The position numbers and the translations under genes are program-made. The notes under the pieces were generated by a model. It did no database searches. It saw only the letters and a program-made list of their open reading frames with translations, and was not told the origin of the DNA. A stretch of DNA of 64,000 nt, taken from positions 62,001-126,000 of the forward strand of contig JAITUC010000024.1 of NCBI GenBank assembly GCA_031286585.1. Direction: 5' to 3'. This stretch comes from Delftia acidovorans. GTDB lineage: Bacteria; Pseudomonadota; Gammaproteobacteria; Burkholderiales; Burkholderiaceae_C. This document shows, piece after piece, positions 42,621 to 52,303 of this stretch. Numbering within the stretch: position 1 is the stretch's first letter; the number at the start of each line of letters is the position of its first letter.

Positions 42621-44522
42621 ATGCCGCCTCGTTCGCCCTTTGTAATCGCGCCCCCACTGGGCCTGTCTCGTCGGCGTTTTGTTCAGGGGCTGGCCGCTGG
42701 CGGCGTCCTGGCCGGGCTGTCCACCCCGGCGCTCAGGGCATTTGCCCAACAAGGCTCCGCGACGCGCGGTGCCGCCCCTGTGCTGAAGGGCACCGAGTTC
42801 GACTTGGTGATCGCCGAATCGCCCGTGAACTTCACGGGCAAGCCAGGCGTGGCTACGACCATCAACGGCTCGCTGCCGGCACCGACATTGCGTTGGCGTG
42901 AGGGTGACACCGTCACAATCCGTGTGACCAACAAGCTGCGTGAAGCCACATCCATCCACTGGCACGGGATCATCCTGCCGTATCAGATGGATGGCGTGCC
43001 GGGCATCAGCTTCAATGGCATCGCTCCCGGCGAGACCTTCACGTACCGCTTCAAGGTTCAGCAAAGCGGCTCCTACTGGTACCACTCGCACTCCGGCTTC
43101 CAGGAACTCACGGGCATGTACGGGGCGATCATCATCGACCCCGCTGGTGCCGAGACCATCCGCGCCGACCGTGACCACGTGCTGCTGTTCTCGGATTGGA
43201 CCGACGAAGACCCGATGCGGGTGTTCACCAAGCTCAAGTCCCAAAGCGGCTACTACAACTACAACCAACCTACCGTCTTCGACTTCTTCCGGGACGCCTC
43301 GCGCGACGGCATGGCCGCTGCGATCGACAAGCGCAAGATGTGGAACGAGATGCGGATGAATCCGACGGATCTCGCCGATCTGTCTGCCGCCACGCTGACC
43401 TATCTGGCCAACGGCGTCACCCCCGCCGGCAATTGGACGGCGCTGTTCCGACCGGGTGAGCGCGTGCGGCTGCGCATGGTCAACGGTGCGGGCAACACCT
43501 TCTACGACGTACGCATTCCCGGACTGAAACTCACGGTGGTGCACGTCGATGGTGTTGACGTGGAGCCGGTGACGGTCGATGAGTTCCGATTCGGTCCGGG
43601 CGAAACCGTCGATGTGATCGTCCAGCCACGGGATGACGCTTACACGATCTTCGCCCAGGCGATGGACCGGACAGGCTACGCGCGGGCCACGCTGGCCGTG
43701 CGTGAAGGTCTTCAAGCTCCCGTGCCTGCCCTCGATCCGGTCGAATGGCTGACCATGAACGACATGATGGGCAGCATGATGGGGGGCATGGACCACGGCG
43801 GGTCCGGCCAAGCCATGGAGATGACGGGCATGACGGGCATGACGGGCATGACCGGGATGACCGGGATGGGCTCGGGTTCGATGTCCGGGATGGATCATGG
43901 GGCGATGGCTGGCATGAATCACGGCGCCATGAACCACGGTGGCATGGCGATGGATCACAGCCAACACGCCGCGGCGGCGGGGGGACTGGCCGTGCCCAGC
44001 ACTACTGCTCGCCACGCTCGCACCGAGTATGGTGCCAGCACGGACATGCGCGTTGACATGGCGCGCACCAACCTCGATGACCCCGGCATCGGACTGCGCA
44101 ACAACGGTCGGCGAGTGTTGACCCTCGCGGATCTGCATACCCCGTCGGGGCCGCTGGACAAGAGAGGCCCTGGCCGGGAGGTCGAACTGCACCTCACGGG
44201 CAACATGGAACGCTACGCATGGTCCCTGGACGGGCTGGAGTTCGGAAAGTCCACGCCGGTGCACTTCAAACACGGCGAGCGGCTGCGGGTCATTCTGCAC
44301 AACGACACCATGATGACCCATCCCATGCACCTGCACGGCATGTGGAGCGAGCTGGAAAGCCCCGACGGTCGCTTCCTTGCGCGCCGCCACACCCTGCCGG
44401 TGCAGCCGGCACAACGCATCAGCTTCCTGGTGACAGCCGACGCGCTCGGCCGCTGGGCGTGGCACTGCCACCTGATGTTCCACATGGATGCCGGCATGTT
44501 CCGCGAAGTCGTGGTGTCTTGA
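42621..44522 (+). CDS. copA: CopA, periplasmic multicopper oxidase
   Basis: A 633-residue copper-resistance oxidase. The twin-arginine signal SRRRFVQGLAAGG at residues 16-28 shows export in folded form. Copper ligand motifs are IHWHGI, WYHSHSGFQ, HPMHLHGMW and the C-terminal HCHLMFHMDAGM. A Met/His-rich segment (MTGMTGMTGMTGM, MDHGAMAGMNHGAMNHGGM) near residues 400-450 binds extra copper. It oxidises Cu(I) in the periplasm. GGAGG lies ten bases before the ATG; a longer frame back to 42486 is unlikely. Confidence 0.92.
   Translation: MPPRSPFVIAPPLGLSRRRFVQGLAAGGVLAGLSTPALRAFAQQGSATRGAAPVLKGTEFDLVIAESPVNFTGKPGVATTINGSLPAPTLRWREGDTVTIRVTNKLREATSIHWHGIILPYQMDGVPGISFNGIAPGETFTYRFKVQQSGSYWYHSHSGFQELTGMYGAIIIDPAGAETIRADRDHVLLFSDWTDEDPMRVFTKLKSQSGYYNYNQPTVFDFFRDASRDGMAAAIDKRKMWNEMRMNPTDLADLSAATLTYLANGVTPAGNWTALFRPGERVRLRMVNGAGNTFYDVRIPGLKLTVVHVDGVDVEPVTVDEFRFGPGETVDVIVQPRDDAYTIFAQAMDRTGYARATLAVREGLQAPVPALDPVEWLTMNDMMGSMMGGMDHGGSGQAMEMTGMTGMTGMTGMTGMGSGSMSGMDHGAMAGMNHGAMNHGGMAMDHSQHAAAAGGLAVPSTTARHARTEYGASTDMRVDMARTNLDDPGIGLRNNGRRVLTLADLHTPSGPLDKRGPGREVELHLTGNMERYAWSLDGLEFGKSTPVHFKHGERLRVILHNDTMMTHPMHLHGMWSELESPDGRFLARRHTLPVQPAQRISFLVTADALGRWAWHCHLMFHMDAGMFREVVVS
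43821..43865 (+). repeat. 9-bp tandem repeat in copA encoding Met-Thr-Gly
   Basis: Three ATGACGGGC units followed by two ATGACCGGG units, in frame, giving MTG five times in the metal-binding segment. Copy number changes would keep the frame and alter the number of Met ligands. Confidence 0.85.
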
Positions 44523-44547
44523 ACCCAGCGCACAAGGAAGACCAAGA

Positions 44548-45528
44548 ATGTCCAAAGCACTCCCCACTCGCGCACTGGCCACGACGCTTCTGGCCCTGGT
44601 AAGCGTCGCCGCCCAGGCACAAGCACAGAACGACCATGCAGCGCACGGCCAGGCCGACGCTCAAACGGCCGCGCCATCCACTCAGACCGTGGCTCCTGCC
44701 GCCGACCCGCACGCGGGTCACGCGACGTCGGCGAGCGGCTCGACCGCGGCCCCGGCCATGGATCACGGCAACATGCAGATGCAGGGCGGGTCGGCGCCTC
44801 CTGACGCCCGCGATCCGCATGGCTACTCCAATGGCCTGACATTGGGATCGGGCGACTACGCCGTACCCGGTGTGCCGCGGCTGATGCTGGCCGACGAACA
44901 CAGGTTCTTCTCGTTGCGCGGCGAAACCCTGGAACGCCGCTTCACGCGCAAAGGGGACGATTCCACGGCCTACAACCTCCAGGCTTGGTATGGGACGACC
45001 TACAACAAGGCCGTCGTGAAGGCCGAAGGCGATATCGCCAAAGGAAAGCTCGAAAAATCGCGTACCGAGCTTCTCTGGGGGCACGCCGTCGCACCGTACT
45101 GGGACACCCAGCTCGGCGTTCGGGTGGATAACGGAAAAGGCCCGAGCCGTCAATGGTTGGCTTTCGGCATCCAGGGCCTCGCCCCCTACTGGTTCGAGCT
45201 GAAGGCGACGGGCTACGTGGGAAGTGGCGGACGTACGGCGCTGCGTGTCGAAGGCAGCTACGAGCTGCTGCTGACCCAGCGACTGATTCTGGAGCCTCGT
45301 GCCGAATTGCAGTTCTATGGCAAGGACGACCCGGAACGCGGTATCGGCAAGGGCTTGGCCGAAGCGTCTGCTGGCTTGCGCCTGCGCTATGAATTCAGTC
45401 GCCAGTTCGCCCCCTACATCGGCGTGGAACGGGCGGGCAGCTTCGGACGCACAGCGGACTATGTGCGTGCCGAAGGTGGCCGCGCGCAGCAGACGCGCTG
45501 GGTGGCTGGCGTGCGATTCTGGTTCTAG
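44548..45528 (+). CDS. copB: CopB, outer-membrane copper resistance protein
   Basis: A 326-residue protein with a Sec signal (TTLLALVSVAAQAQAQ) and a His/Met-rich segment (HAAHGQADAQ, MDHGNMQMQGG) before a beta-barrel domain that starts VPRLMLADEHRFFSLRGETLERRF. LWGHAVAPYWDTQLGVRVD and the final aromatic residue fit the PcoB/CopB family. It lies 25 bp after copA. GGAAG precedes the ATG. Confidence 0.9.
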   Translation: MSKALPTRALATTLLALVSVAAQAQAQNDHAAHGQADAQTAAPSTQTVAPAADPHAGHATSASGSTAAPAMDHGNMQMQGGSAPPDARDPHGYSNGLTLGSGDYAVPGVPRLMLADEHRFFSLRGETLERRFTRKGDDSTAYNLQAWYGTTYNKAVVKAEGDIAKGKLEKSRTELLWGHAVAPYWDTQLGVRVDNGKGPSRQWLAFGIQGLAPYWFELKATGYVGSGGRTALRVEGSYELLLTQRLILEPRAELQFYGKDDPERGIGKGLAEASAGLRLRYEFSRQFAPYIGVERAGSFGRTADYVRAEGGRAQQTRWVAGVRFWF

Positions 45529-45565
45529 AACCTTGTGGGTTTGATCATCTGATGAGAGGCAATCT

Positions 45566-46051
45566 ATGAACATGCACTACGACAGAAGCCAGGGCAAAGT
45601 GCCGAGACGCCAAGCATTGATCGCTGGCTTGTTGGTGATGGCACTCGCAGGACCGAGCCTGGCGCAGAGCCGACCGATCGCCAAGGTGTGGAAGGACCCG
45701 AGCTGCGGTTGCTGCAAGGACTGGGTCTCACACCTGCAAGGCGCAGGCTTCGATGTGCAGGTTCTTGACACCGGGAACACGGCAGCGCGCACGCGGCTGG
45801 GCATCCCGCAGAAGTACGGTTCGTGCCACACGGCGCAGATCGGCGGCTATGCCATCGAGGGTCATGTGCCTGCCTCGGACATTCAACGCTTGCTGCGCGA
45901 AGCCCCGCAGGCCATCGGCCTCGCGGCGCCGGGCATGCCGGTCGGTTCGCCCGGCATGGATGGTCCGGCCTATGGTGGACGCAAGGACGCCTACGACGTG
46001 CTGCTGATCGGGAAAAACGGTAGTAGCACGGTCTATCAGTCGCATCTCTGA
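45566..46051 (+). CDS. DUF411 metal-binding protein (CopG-like)
   Basis: A 161-residue exported protein. The signal (RRQALIAGLLVMALAGPSLAQ) has two arginines and could use Tat. The DUF411 core is KVWKDPSCGCCKDWVSHLQGAGFDV, with C-x-C-C thiols, and YGSCHTAQIGGYAIEGHVPA, with a further Cys and His. Such proteins bind copper in the periplasm in cop clusters. It lies 37 bp after copB in the same direction. Confidence 0.87.
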   Translation: MNMHYDRSQGKVPRRQALIAGLLVMALAGPSLAQSRPIAKVWKDPSCGCCKDWVSHLQGAGFDVQVLDTGNTAARTRLGIPQKYGSCHTAQIGGYAIEGHVPASDIQRLLREAPQAIGLAAPGMPVGSPGMDGPAYGGRKDAYDVLLIGKNGSSTVYQSHL

Positions 46052-46084
46052 CCATCCATCAACTCTTTTCCGTGGAGATATGCC

Positions 46085-46357
46085 ATGCAGCATCAGCACA
46101 CACAGACCCCCAGCGATCGTCCCCGGTTCTGGCGATCGCGCTACGGCGTGGCGTTCCTCATCATCGCCGCTGTCGCCGCGTATTTCCTGCTCAAGGAGCA
46201 CACGGCACATGTTGCCGGCTATCTCCCCTTCCTGCTGCTGGCGGCTTGTCCGCTGATGCACCTGTTCATGCACCGTGGTCACGGCCACGGCGGACACGAT
46301 CATGCCGCGCGTCAGGGTGAGGAAGGTGCCGCACCCGCCAAGGAGCAGAAGCAATGA
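46085..46357 (+). CDS. DUF2933 small membrane protein
   Basis: A 90-residue protein with two hydrophobic stretches (YGVAFLIIAAVAAYFLL and YLPFLLLAACPLMHLFMH) and a His-rich tail (HRGHGHGGHDHAA). This is the DUF2933 pattern, usual in copper-resistance clusters; the histidines suggest metal binding at the inner membrane. Exact role unknown. Confidence 0.85.
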   Translation: MQHQHTQTPSDRPRFWRSRYGVAFLIIAAVAAYFLLKEHTAHVAGYLPFLLLAACPLMHLFMHRGHGHGGHDHAARQGEEGAAPAKEQKQ

Positions 46358-46387
46358 GTCGCGTGCTCGCACAGTGCGAGCACGCGA
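46357..46387 (+). terminator. Strong hairpin between the DUF2933 gene and the ATPase gene
   Basis: GTCGCGTGCTCGCA / TGCGAGCACGCGAC, a 14-bp perfect stem with a 3-base loop, starting at the last base of the DUF2933 stop. It has no T run, so it may only partly stop transcription and set a lower level for the downstream ATPase, or protect the upstream mRNA. Confidence 0.5.
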
Positions 46388-46469
46388 CGCCGCGCTTGTC
46401 TCCTTGCGCGCCTGCGGCCTGCTGCGATCACCAGACACCAACGGTTAACGGCGGAGGGCACTTGTCACT

Positions 46470-48950
46470 ATGAATTCACCCAGCAAGTCTTCAGGACATG
46501 AGCACGCAGGCATGGCGGCGGGTGCCACAACGTCCGGCCCGCATAAGCACCACCATCACGCCAGCCATGCCGGCAGTGACGACGCGGGCGGGTCCTCAAG
46601 CCACTCGCAGCCCGATGCCGCGACGCGCGATCCGGTGTGTGGCATGGCGGTCACGGCGGCGTCGGAGCACCGCTCCACGCACTTGGGGAACACGTACTTG
46701 TTTTGCAGCACCGGATGCAAGGCCAAATTCGACACCGATCCGGCGCGATATGCCAGCGGTGGCGCGGGCATAGGCACAGGCAGCGGCCATGCGCCGCATC
46801 ACCATGCCAGCACCGCAGTTTCACCGGCCCCGGCGGCATCGCCAACCGCACCCGGAACGATCTACACCTGCCCGATGCACCCGGAGATCCGCCAGGATCA
46901 TCCGGGAACCTGCCCCAAGTGCGGGATGACGCTGGAGCCCCTGCTGCCCGACCTCGACGACGACAACCCGGAGTTGCGTGACTTCTCGCGTCGCTTCTGG
47001 TGGACCTTGCCGTTGACGCTCGTGGTCCTGGCGCTGGCGATGCTGGGCGAGCGGCTGCACCTGATGGACATGGCTACGCAGAGCTGGGTCGAGTTGGTGC
47101 TGTCGTTGCCGATCGTGCTGTGGGCCGGCTGGCCCTTCTTCTCCCGCGGCTGGCTGTCCGTGGTCAACCGCAGCCCGAACATGTGGACACTGATCGGCCT
47201 GGGAACGGGTGCGGCATTCATCTACAGCGTCGTGGCAACCGTTGCGCCGGAAGTGTTTCCAGCCTCCTTCATGTCCATGGGACGGGTCGGCGTGTATTTC
47301 GAGGCCGCCGCCGTCATCATCTCGCTGACACTGCTCGGCCAGGTGCTGGAACTCAAGGCCCGCTCCCAGACTTCGGCGGCTATCAAGTCGCTGCTGGGGC
47401 TGGCGCCCAAGACCGCGCGGCGCATCAATGCGGACGGCAGCGAGGAAGACGTGCCGCTCAGCCATGTGCACGTCGGCGACCTGCTGCGCATCCGACCCGG
47501 CGAGAAGGTGCCGGTGGATGGCATCGTGCACGAGGGCAGCAGCTCGATTGACGAATCCATGCTGACCGGCGAACCGCTGCCCGTCAGCAAGCGCGCGGGC
47601 GACAAGGTCATCGGGGCCACACTCAACACCAACGGCGCGCTGGTCATGCGTTCGGAGCGGATCGGCTCGGACACCGTTCTATCGCAGATCGTCCAGATGG
47701 TCGCCCAGGCGCAGCGTTCCAAGGCACCGATGCAACGCATGGCCGATGTCGTTGCCGGCTACTTCGTGATGGCCGTCGTCGCCATTGCGGTCACGACGCT
47801 CTTTGTATGGGGATTCTTCGGGCCACAGCCCACCTGGGTCTATGGACTGATCAATGCGGTGGCCGTCCTGATCATCGCCTGCCCGTGCGCGCTGGGTCTG
47901 GCCACGCCGATGTCGATCATGGTCGCAACGGGCCGTGGCGCCACGCAGGGCGTGTTGTTCCGCGATGCCGCGGCGATCGAGAATCTTCGCAAGGTCGATA
48001 CCCTCGTCATCGACAAGACAGGAACCCTGACCGAAGGCCGACCTGCTTTCGATCAGGTCGTCGCAGCACGCGGCTTTACGAACGATGAGGTGCTGCGTCT
48101 TGCGGCCAGCCTGGACCAGGGCAGTGAACACCCCCTGGCCGACGCCATCGTGCAGGCCGCGCGTGCCCAGGGCCTCCAACTCGTGAAGCCTCAGAGCTTT
48201 GAATCGGGAACCGGCATCGGCGTGCGCGGAAAGGTTGAGCACCGGCAACTGGCGTTGGGCAACACAGTGCTGATGGAACAGTCTGGCGTATCGGTGGAAC
48301 CGCTCGTACCCCAGGCCGAAACTCTGCGCGGCGAAGGGGCCAGCGTCATGTACTTGGCTGTGGACGGGCAACTCGCGGGTTTGCTCGCCGTATCCGACCC
48401 GGTCAAGGGCAGCACCCCCGAGGCCCTGGCCGCGTTGAAGGCTGCGGGCCTGCGGGTCATCATGGCCACCGGGGACGGGCAGACCACCGCCAAAGCCGTC
48501 GGTGCACGCCTAGGCATCGACGAGGTGCATGGTGAGGTCAAGCCGGCGGACAAGCTCATGTTGATCGAGCGGCTGCAGAAAGAAGGCCGCATCGTCGCCA
48601 TGGCCGGAGACGGCATCAACGACGCGCCGGCCTTGGCGAAGGCAGACGTGGGCATCGCCATGGGAACGGGAACCGACGTGGCGATGAACAGCGCTCAGGT
48701 CACGCTGGTCAAGGGCGACCTGCGTGGCATTGCTGTCGCTCGCACGCTCTCGGTGAGTACCGTGGGCAACATGAAGCAGAACCTCATGTTCGCCTTCCTC
48801 TACAACGCGCTGGGCATCCCCATCGCCGCCGGGGTTCTCTATCCCCTCACGGGCTGGTTGCTGTCGCCCCTGATCGCAGCATTGGCGATGAGCCTGAGTT
48901 CGGCATCGGTCGTGGGCAACGCCTTGCGGCTGAGAGCGAGCCGACTGTGA
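46470..48950 (+). CDS. copF: Copper-exporting P1B-type ATPase with YHS and heavy-metal-binding domains
   Basis: An 826-residue inner-membrane pump. Instead of a CxxC HMA domain it begins with a His-rich tail ([10 protein letters not shown]), a YHS domain (RDPVCGMAV...[10 protein letters not shown], residues 53-95) and a CPMHPEIRQ...CPKCGM domain near 131-155. Core motifs: [16 protein letters not shown] (Cu(I) type), [11 protein letters not shown] in SEHPLADAI, and [11 protein letters not shown]. The last helices have YN and MSLSSASV, the P1B-1 pattern. It moves Cu(I) from cytoplasm to periplasm. Confidence 0.92.
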   Translation: MNSPSKSSGHEHAGMAAGATTSGPHKHHHHASHAGSDDAGGSSSHSQPDAATRDPVCGMAVTAASEHRSTHLGNTYLFCSTGCKAKFDTDPARYASGGAGIGTGSGHAPHHHASTAVSPAPAASPTAPGTIYTCPMHPEIRQDHPGTCPKCGMTLEPLLPDLDDDNPELRDFSRRFWWTLPLTLVVLALAMLGERLHLMDMATQSWVELVLSLPIVLWAGWPFFSRGWLSVVNRSPNMWTLIGLGTGAAFIYSVVATVAPEVFPASFMSMGRVGVYFEAAAVIISLTLLGQVLELKARSQTSAAIKSLLGLAPKTARRINADGSEEDVPLSHVHVGDLLRIRPGEKVPVDGIVHEGSSSIDESMLTGEPLPVSKRAGDKVIGATLNTNGALVMRSERIGSDTVLSQIVQMVAQAQRSKAPMQRMADVVAGYFVMAVVAIAVTTLFVWGFFGPQPTWVYGLINAVAVLIIACPCALGLATPMSIMVATGRGATQGVLFRDAAAIENLRKVDTLVIDKTGTLTEGRPAFDQVVAARGFTNDEVLRLAASLDQGSEHPLADAIVQAARAQGLQLVKPQSFESGTGIGVRGKVEHRQLALGNTVLMEQSGVSVEPLVPQAETLRGEGASVMYLAVDGQLAGLLAVSDPVKGSTPEALAALKAAGLRVIMATGDGQTTAKAVGARLGIDEVHGEVKPADKLMLIERLQKEGRIVAMAGDGINDAPALAKADVGIAMGTGTDVAMNSAQVTLVKGDLRGIAVARTLSVSTVGNMKQNLMFAFLYNALGIPIAAGVLYPLTGWLLSPLIAALAMSLSSASVVGNALRLRASRL

Positions 48951-49090
48951 CCGAAACATCTTTCAGAACCAACAGGAGTCTGCTATCGCCCAGCGAACCG
49001 TTTCTTTCGTTCCACGCCGTTGCGAAGGTGCAAGCCTTATCTCGGCATTTCGTTCTTAAACCACCCTCACACATCAAGGTAGGAATCTCT

Positions 49091-49477
49091 ATGACCCGTT
49101 CACATTTCATCGCCAAGCTCGTCGCGCCGATCGCTGCTGGCCTGTTCGCCACCGCCGCATTCGCGCATCCTTCGCTGGTGTCTTCAACGCCGGCCGACAA
49201 GTCGCAGGTTTCCGCGCCAGCCACCATCGAGCTGAAGTTCTCCGAAACGCTGGTGCCGCAGTTCTCCGCCGCAAGCCTTGTCATGACGGGCATGCCGGGA
49301 ATGGCGAGCCATGGCCCGATGAAGATCAACGCCAGCGTCGCGGGTGCCGGCGACGGCAAGACCATGGTCATCACGCCGGCACAAGCGCTCCAGCCGGGCG
49401 ACTATCGCGTCGAATGGCGTGCCGTCTCCTCGGACACGCATCCGATCACGGGTAACGTCACCTTCAAGGTGAAGTAA
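49091..49477 (+). CDS. copC: CopC, periplasmic copper-binding protein
   Basis: A 128-residue protein: signal FIAKLVAPIAAGLFATAAFA, then AHPSLVSSTPADKSQVSAPATIELKFSETL. The mature N-terminal His and HP are Cu(II) ligands, and the central Met-rich stretch MTGMPGMASHGPM suits Cu(I). SDTHPITGNVTFKV is the family's C-terminal motif. The frame is open from 48947, but only ATG 49091 puts the signal first. Four bases separate it from copD. Confidence 0.92.
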   Translation: MTRSHFIAKLVAPIAAGLFATAAFAHPSLVSSTPADKSQVSAPATIELKFSETLVPQFSAASLVMTGMPGMASHGPMKINASVAGAGDGKTMVITPAQALQPGDYRVEWRAVSSDTHPITGNVTFKVK

Positions 49478-49481
49478 GCCC

Positions 49482-50408
49482 ATGGCCGGGGATTGGTTGA
49501 CCATCGTCCTGCGCCTGGCGCTTTATCTGGACCTGGCGGCGGCGTTTGGCGTCGCCATGTTCGGACTCTATGCTTTGGGCAACGACGAGCGATCCTCGAC
49601 GATCTCGCGCCGCTATCGCGTACTCATTGGCGCATCCGCCGCCATCGGCATTGTCCTGTCGATGTGGGGCATGACGGTCATGGCCAAGGCCATGTCCGGC
49701 GCCCAAAGCTACGCGGAGCTGTCAACGCACGTTTTCGACATGCTCATTACGGGCACGCACATGGGCATCGCCTGGTGCATTCGCATCCTGGCGTTAGTGA
49801 CGTGTGTGCTCATCGCCGTGTTGCGCATGAATTCAACACTGCGTTTTGCAGCGATGGCCGCTTCCAGTGGTGTGGCGTTGGCGACCCTTGCATGGGCGGG
49901 ACATGGCGCCATGGATGACGGCGTGCGCGGATACATTCATCTCGCTTCGGACATCACGCACCTCTGGGCGGCCGGTGCCTGGGTAGGCGCATTGATCGCG
50001 TTCTTGGTGCTTGCGGCGAACAAACCAAATACCGGGCAAGGCTCAGTAGAGATCCTGAGCCGAACATCCAATGGTTTCGCTCGGATAGGTACTGTGATCG
50101 TGGCGGCACTCGTCGTGACCGGAGCCCTGAATTACCTGTTGATCGCTGGGCCATCGCTTGATCCGCTCTTCTCAACGCTCTATGGCCGCCTGCTCGTAGG
50201 AAAACTCCTGTTGTTCGGAGGAATGCTCGCGCTGGCGGCAGCCAATCGGTTTCGACTGAGCCCAAGTCTGGAGGCGGCATTGAGAACAGGCAACCACGCA
50301 CACGCGGTCGTCAAGCTACGGCAGAGTCTGTTCACGGAGGCGACATTAGCCGTTCTGGTTTTGGCGAGCGTTGCGTGGCTTGGCATCCTTTCTCCCAACG
50401 GCACCTAA
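49482..50408 (+). CDS. copD: CopD, inner-membrane copper protein
   Basis: A 308-residue protein with eight hydrophobic helices. ITGTHMGIAWCIRI, LAWAGHGAMDDG and ASDITHLWAAGAWVGAL carry the histidines of the CopD family. It works with CopC to move copper across the inner membrane. ATG lies five bases after the copC stop, and the ribosome site is within the copC end. The downstream side is cut off by an IS element. Confidence 0.9.
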   Translation: MAGDWLTIVLRLALYLDLAAAFGVAMFGLYALGNDERSSTISRRYRVLIGASAAIGIVLSMWGMTVMAKAMSGAQSYAELSTHVFDMLITGTHMGIAWCIRILALVTCVLIAVLRMNSTLRFAAMAASSGVALATLAWAGHGAMDDGVRGYIHLASDITHLWAAGAWVGALIAFLVLAANKPNTGQGSVEILSRTSNGFARIGTVIVAALVVTGALNYLLIAGPSLDPLFSTLYGRLLVGKLLLFGGMLALAAANRFRLSPSLEAALRTGNHAHAVVKLRQSLFTEATLAVLVLASVAWLGILSPNGT

Positions 50409-50486
50409 TCCTTGACTGGCACCAAATGACAGCACATGAATTGAATGTATGGAGTTGCCCCTGTAACTCAGGACACGCGGACACCG

Positions 50487-51380
50487 TTAGGTTGATGACA
50501 CCGCATTACGCCTGAACTCGCGAGGCGAGCGGTATTTCAGGGCTTTGTGTGGGTGGCGCTCATTGTAGTGTTCGAACGCGATAGCCAGACGCGAGAGCGC
50601 CGTTGGTGCGTCGGACTTGTCCATATAGGCGACGTAATTGTGCTTCATGGTCTTCACGAACGATTCCGCCATGCCATTGCTCTGCGGCGAACGGACCGGT
50701 GTGGTCAGCGGCTCAAGACCCAGTTCGCGAGCAAAGCTGCGCGTGCGGTGGTCGATGTAGGCCGAGCCGTTGTCCGTCAGCCATTCGATGGACTGCGCGG
50801 CCTGCGTGGTGCCGAAGCGCTGTTCGACGGCGGCCAGCATCACGTCGCGCACCACATCACCGCTATGCCCGCCGGTCGTCGCTGCCCAGCTAATCGCCTC
50901 GCGGTCGCAGCAGTCCAACGCAAACGTCACGCGCAGCGGCGTACCATCGTCGCACCGGAACTCGAAGCCATCGGAGCACCAGCGGGTGTTGCTGCGGTCC
51001 ACGGCAACGCGACCGTCATGCCGCCGCTTGTCTTGCCGCACGCCGGGGCGGCGCAGCAGCAACTGATGCTCCCGCATGACCCGATACACGCGCTTGACGT
51101 TGATGCACGGCGCACCGCTCTGCTCCCGACTGCGGCGCAGCAGCGCCCAGACACGCCGGTAGCCGTAGGTAGGAAGGTGCGCCACATGGGCCTGAATCTC
51201 CTCGACCAGCCAGGCATCGTTGGTCACGCGGGCACGGCGACCATCGCGCCAGTCGGACGAGCGAGCTCGCTTCACCGCCACGGCAGAGCGCGCCACGCCG
51301 AGAACTTCGCAGACCGTCTTCATCGGTCGTCCCCCGGCAGCAAGGGCGAGCGCGCAATCAGGTTTTTTGAACGACCCCAT
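50487..51380 (-). CDS. IS3-family transposase OrfB (DDE catalytic part)
   Basis: Up to 297 residues; alone it may start at the ATG near 51323. HTH_21 region ([19 protein letters not shown]) precedes the rve integrase core with the DDE set: [34 protein letters not shown] and [17 protein letters not shown]. It is produced mainly as OrfAB by -1 frameshifting at A-AAA-AAC (51362-51368 on the other strand), which lies where the two frames overlap. Confidence 0.9.
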   Translation of the reverse strand: MGSFKKPDCALALAAGGRPMKTVCEVLGVARSAVAVKRARSSDWRDGRRARVTNDAWLVEEIQAHVAHLPTYGYRRVWALLRRSREQSGAPCINVKRVYRVMREHQLLLRRPGVRQDKRRHDGRVAVDRSNTRWCSDGFEFRCDDGTPLRVTFALDCCDREAISWAATTGGHSGDVVRDVMLAAVEQRFGTTQAAQSIEWLTDNGSAYIDHRTRSFARELGLEPLTTPVRSPQSNGMAESFVKTMKHNYVAYMDKSDAPTALSRLAIAFEHYNERHPHKALKYRSPREFRRNAVSST

Positions 51381-51721
51381 TCCACGGCTTCTTTCAGGAT
51401 TTCGACCTCCAGCGTCTTCTTCCCGAGTAGCCGTTGCAGCTCCTTGATTTCCTTGATGGCGGCGGCCAGCTCAGATGCCGGCACAACGGTTTCACCTGCC
51501 TTCACCGCCGCCAGACTGCCTTCCTGGTATTGCTTGCGCCAGCCGAACACCTGGTTGGCGTTGACGCCGTGCCGACGTGCAACGGCCGACACCGACGCTC
51601 CCGGCTCCAATGTTTCCTGCACGATGGCGATTTTTTCTTGCGCCGTGCGCCGACGACGACGCTCCGGCTCGGTCAGAATTTCGATGCTTTCCACGTAATG
51701 ACTAGGCTTACTGATAGGCAC
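51320..51721 (-). CDS. IS3-family transposase OrfA
   Basis: A 133-residue protein with a helix-turn-helix ([40 protein letters not shown]) and a leucine-zipper segment [31 protein letters not shown]. It binds the IS ends. The slippery heptamer A-AAA-AAC in its frame (codons TCA AAA AAC) shifts ribosomes into OrfB. Confidence 0.9.
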   Translation of the reverse strand: MPISKPSHYVESIEILTEPERRRRRTAQEKIAIVQETLEPGASVSAVARRHGVNANQVFGWRKQYQEGSLAAVKAGETVVPASELAAAIKEIKELQRLLGKKTLEVEILKEAVEWGRSKNLIARSPLLPGDDR

Positions 51722-51871
51722 AAGACTATCCCTTATTTTAAGAGAGTCCTTGTGTCCTCAGATACGTGGGGCCGCTCCAATGTAATGCACGGGTAAGCGA
51801 TCTGTAGATCGCGCGCTTCTACATTTAACGGCGCGGCGCAAGTTGTCGTCGTTTTCACAAAGGAGTCGATC

Positions 51872-52156
51872 ATGAAATCGCAAATTGTCATTGCCGCCCT
51901 GTTGAGCGCCCTCTCCGTGCCTGCCTTCGCCGGTCATGCAGCAGCCCAGGCAGCCAAGGAGATGGTTCCGCTGGCTGACGGGGGAACGCTGTACGTCTTC
52001 AAGGATGGAAAGATGGCACAGGAAAGTCGCTTCGGACGCGCCGTGTATCAATCCATCGGCGCCTCAGTGGCGACGAAGGACGGGCGGAACATTGCCATTA
52101 CCAGCAATGAAGTTGCTCGCCTCAGCTCGCTGCTTGAACAGGAGCACGGCGGGTAA
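51872..52156 (+). CDS. copK: CopK-like periplasmic copper-binding protein
   Basis: A 94-residue protein with a Sec signal (MKSQIVIAALLSALSVPAFA) and a mature part that reads MVPLADGGTLYVFKDGKMAQESRFGRAV...ATKDGRNIAITSNEVARL. The YVFKDGKMAxExxFG block matches CopK of Cupriavidus, a small Cu(I)-binding protein. It has fewer Met residues than the Cupriavidus protein. AAAGGAG lies seven bases before the ATG. Probably cotranscribed with copD before the IS entered; it now needs another promoter. Confidence 0.82.
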   Translation: MKSQIVIAALLSALSVPAFAGHAAAQAAKEMVPLADGGTLYVFKDGKMAQESRFGRAVYQSIGASVATKDGRNIAITSNEVARLSSLLEQEHGG

Positions 52157-52303
52157 TTCGCGCGATCTGCTGATGCCTCCCAATGGCGTCAGAAAGAAGT
52201 CCCAGCGCCTGTCCGATTCGGATAGGCGCATGGCCTTCGGTGACTACCCCGGACAGAAGATTCAATGTGTAGGTTCAAATAACACTTAATAGGAGATTGA
52301 TTT

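Larger units (their letters stand above)
50450..51779 (-). mobile_element. Complete IS3-family (IS2 group-like) insertion sequence
   Basis: 1330 bp. Left end TGGAGTTGCCCC and right end (read inward) TGGAGCGGCCCC share most bases, as do the inner parts (AGGACACGCGGAC / AGGACACAAGGAC). A 5-bp target duplication ATGTA flanks it at 50445-50449 and 51780-51784. The two transposase frames are intact, so the copy may be active. It separates copD from copK. Confidence 0.92.

Noticed and set aside
42522..44582. A 686-codon minus-strand frame opposite copA
   Set aside because: His/Val/Gly-rich antisense of the Met/His codons of copA; no recognisable domain.
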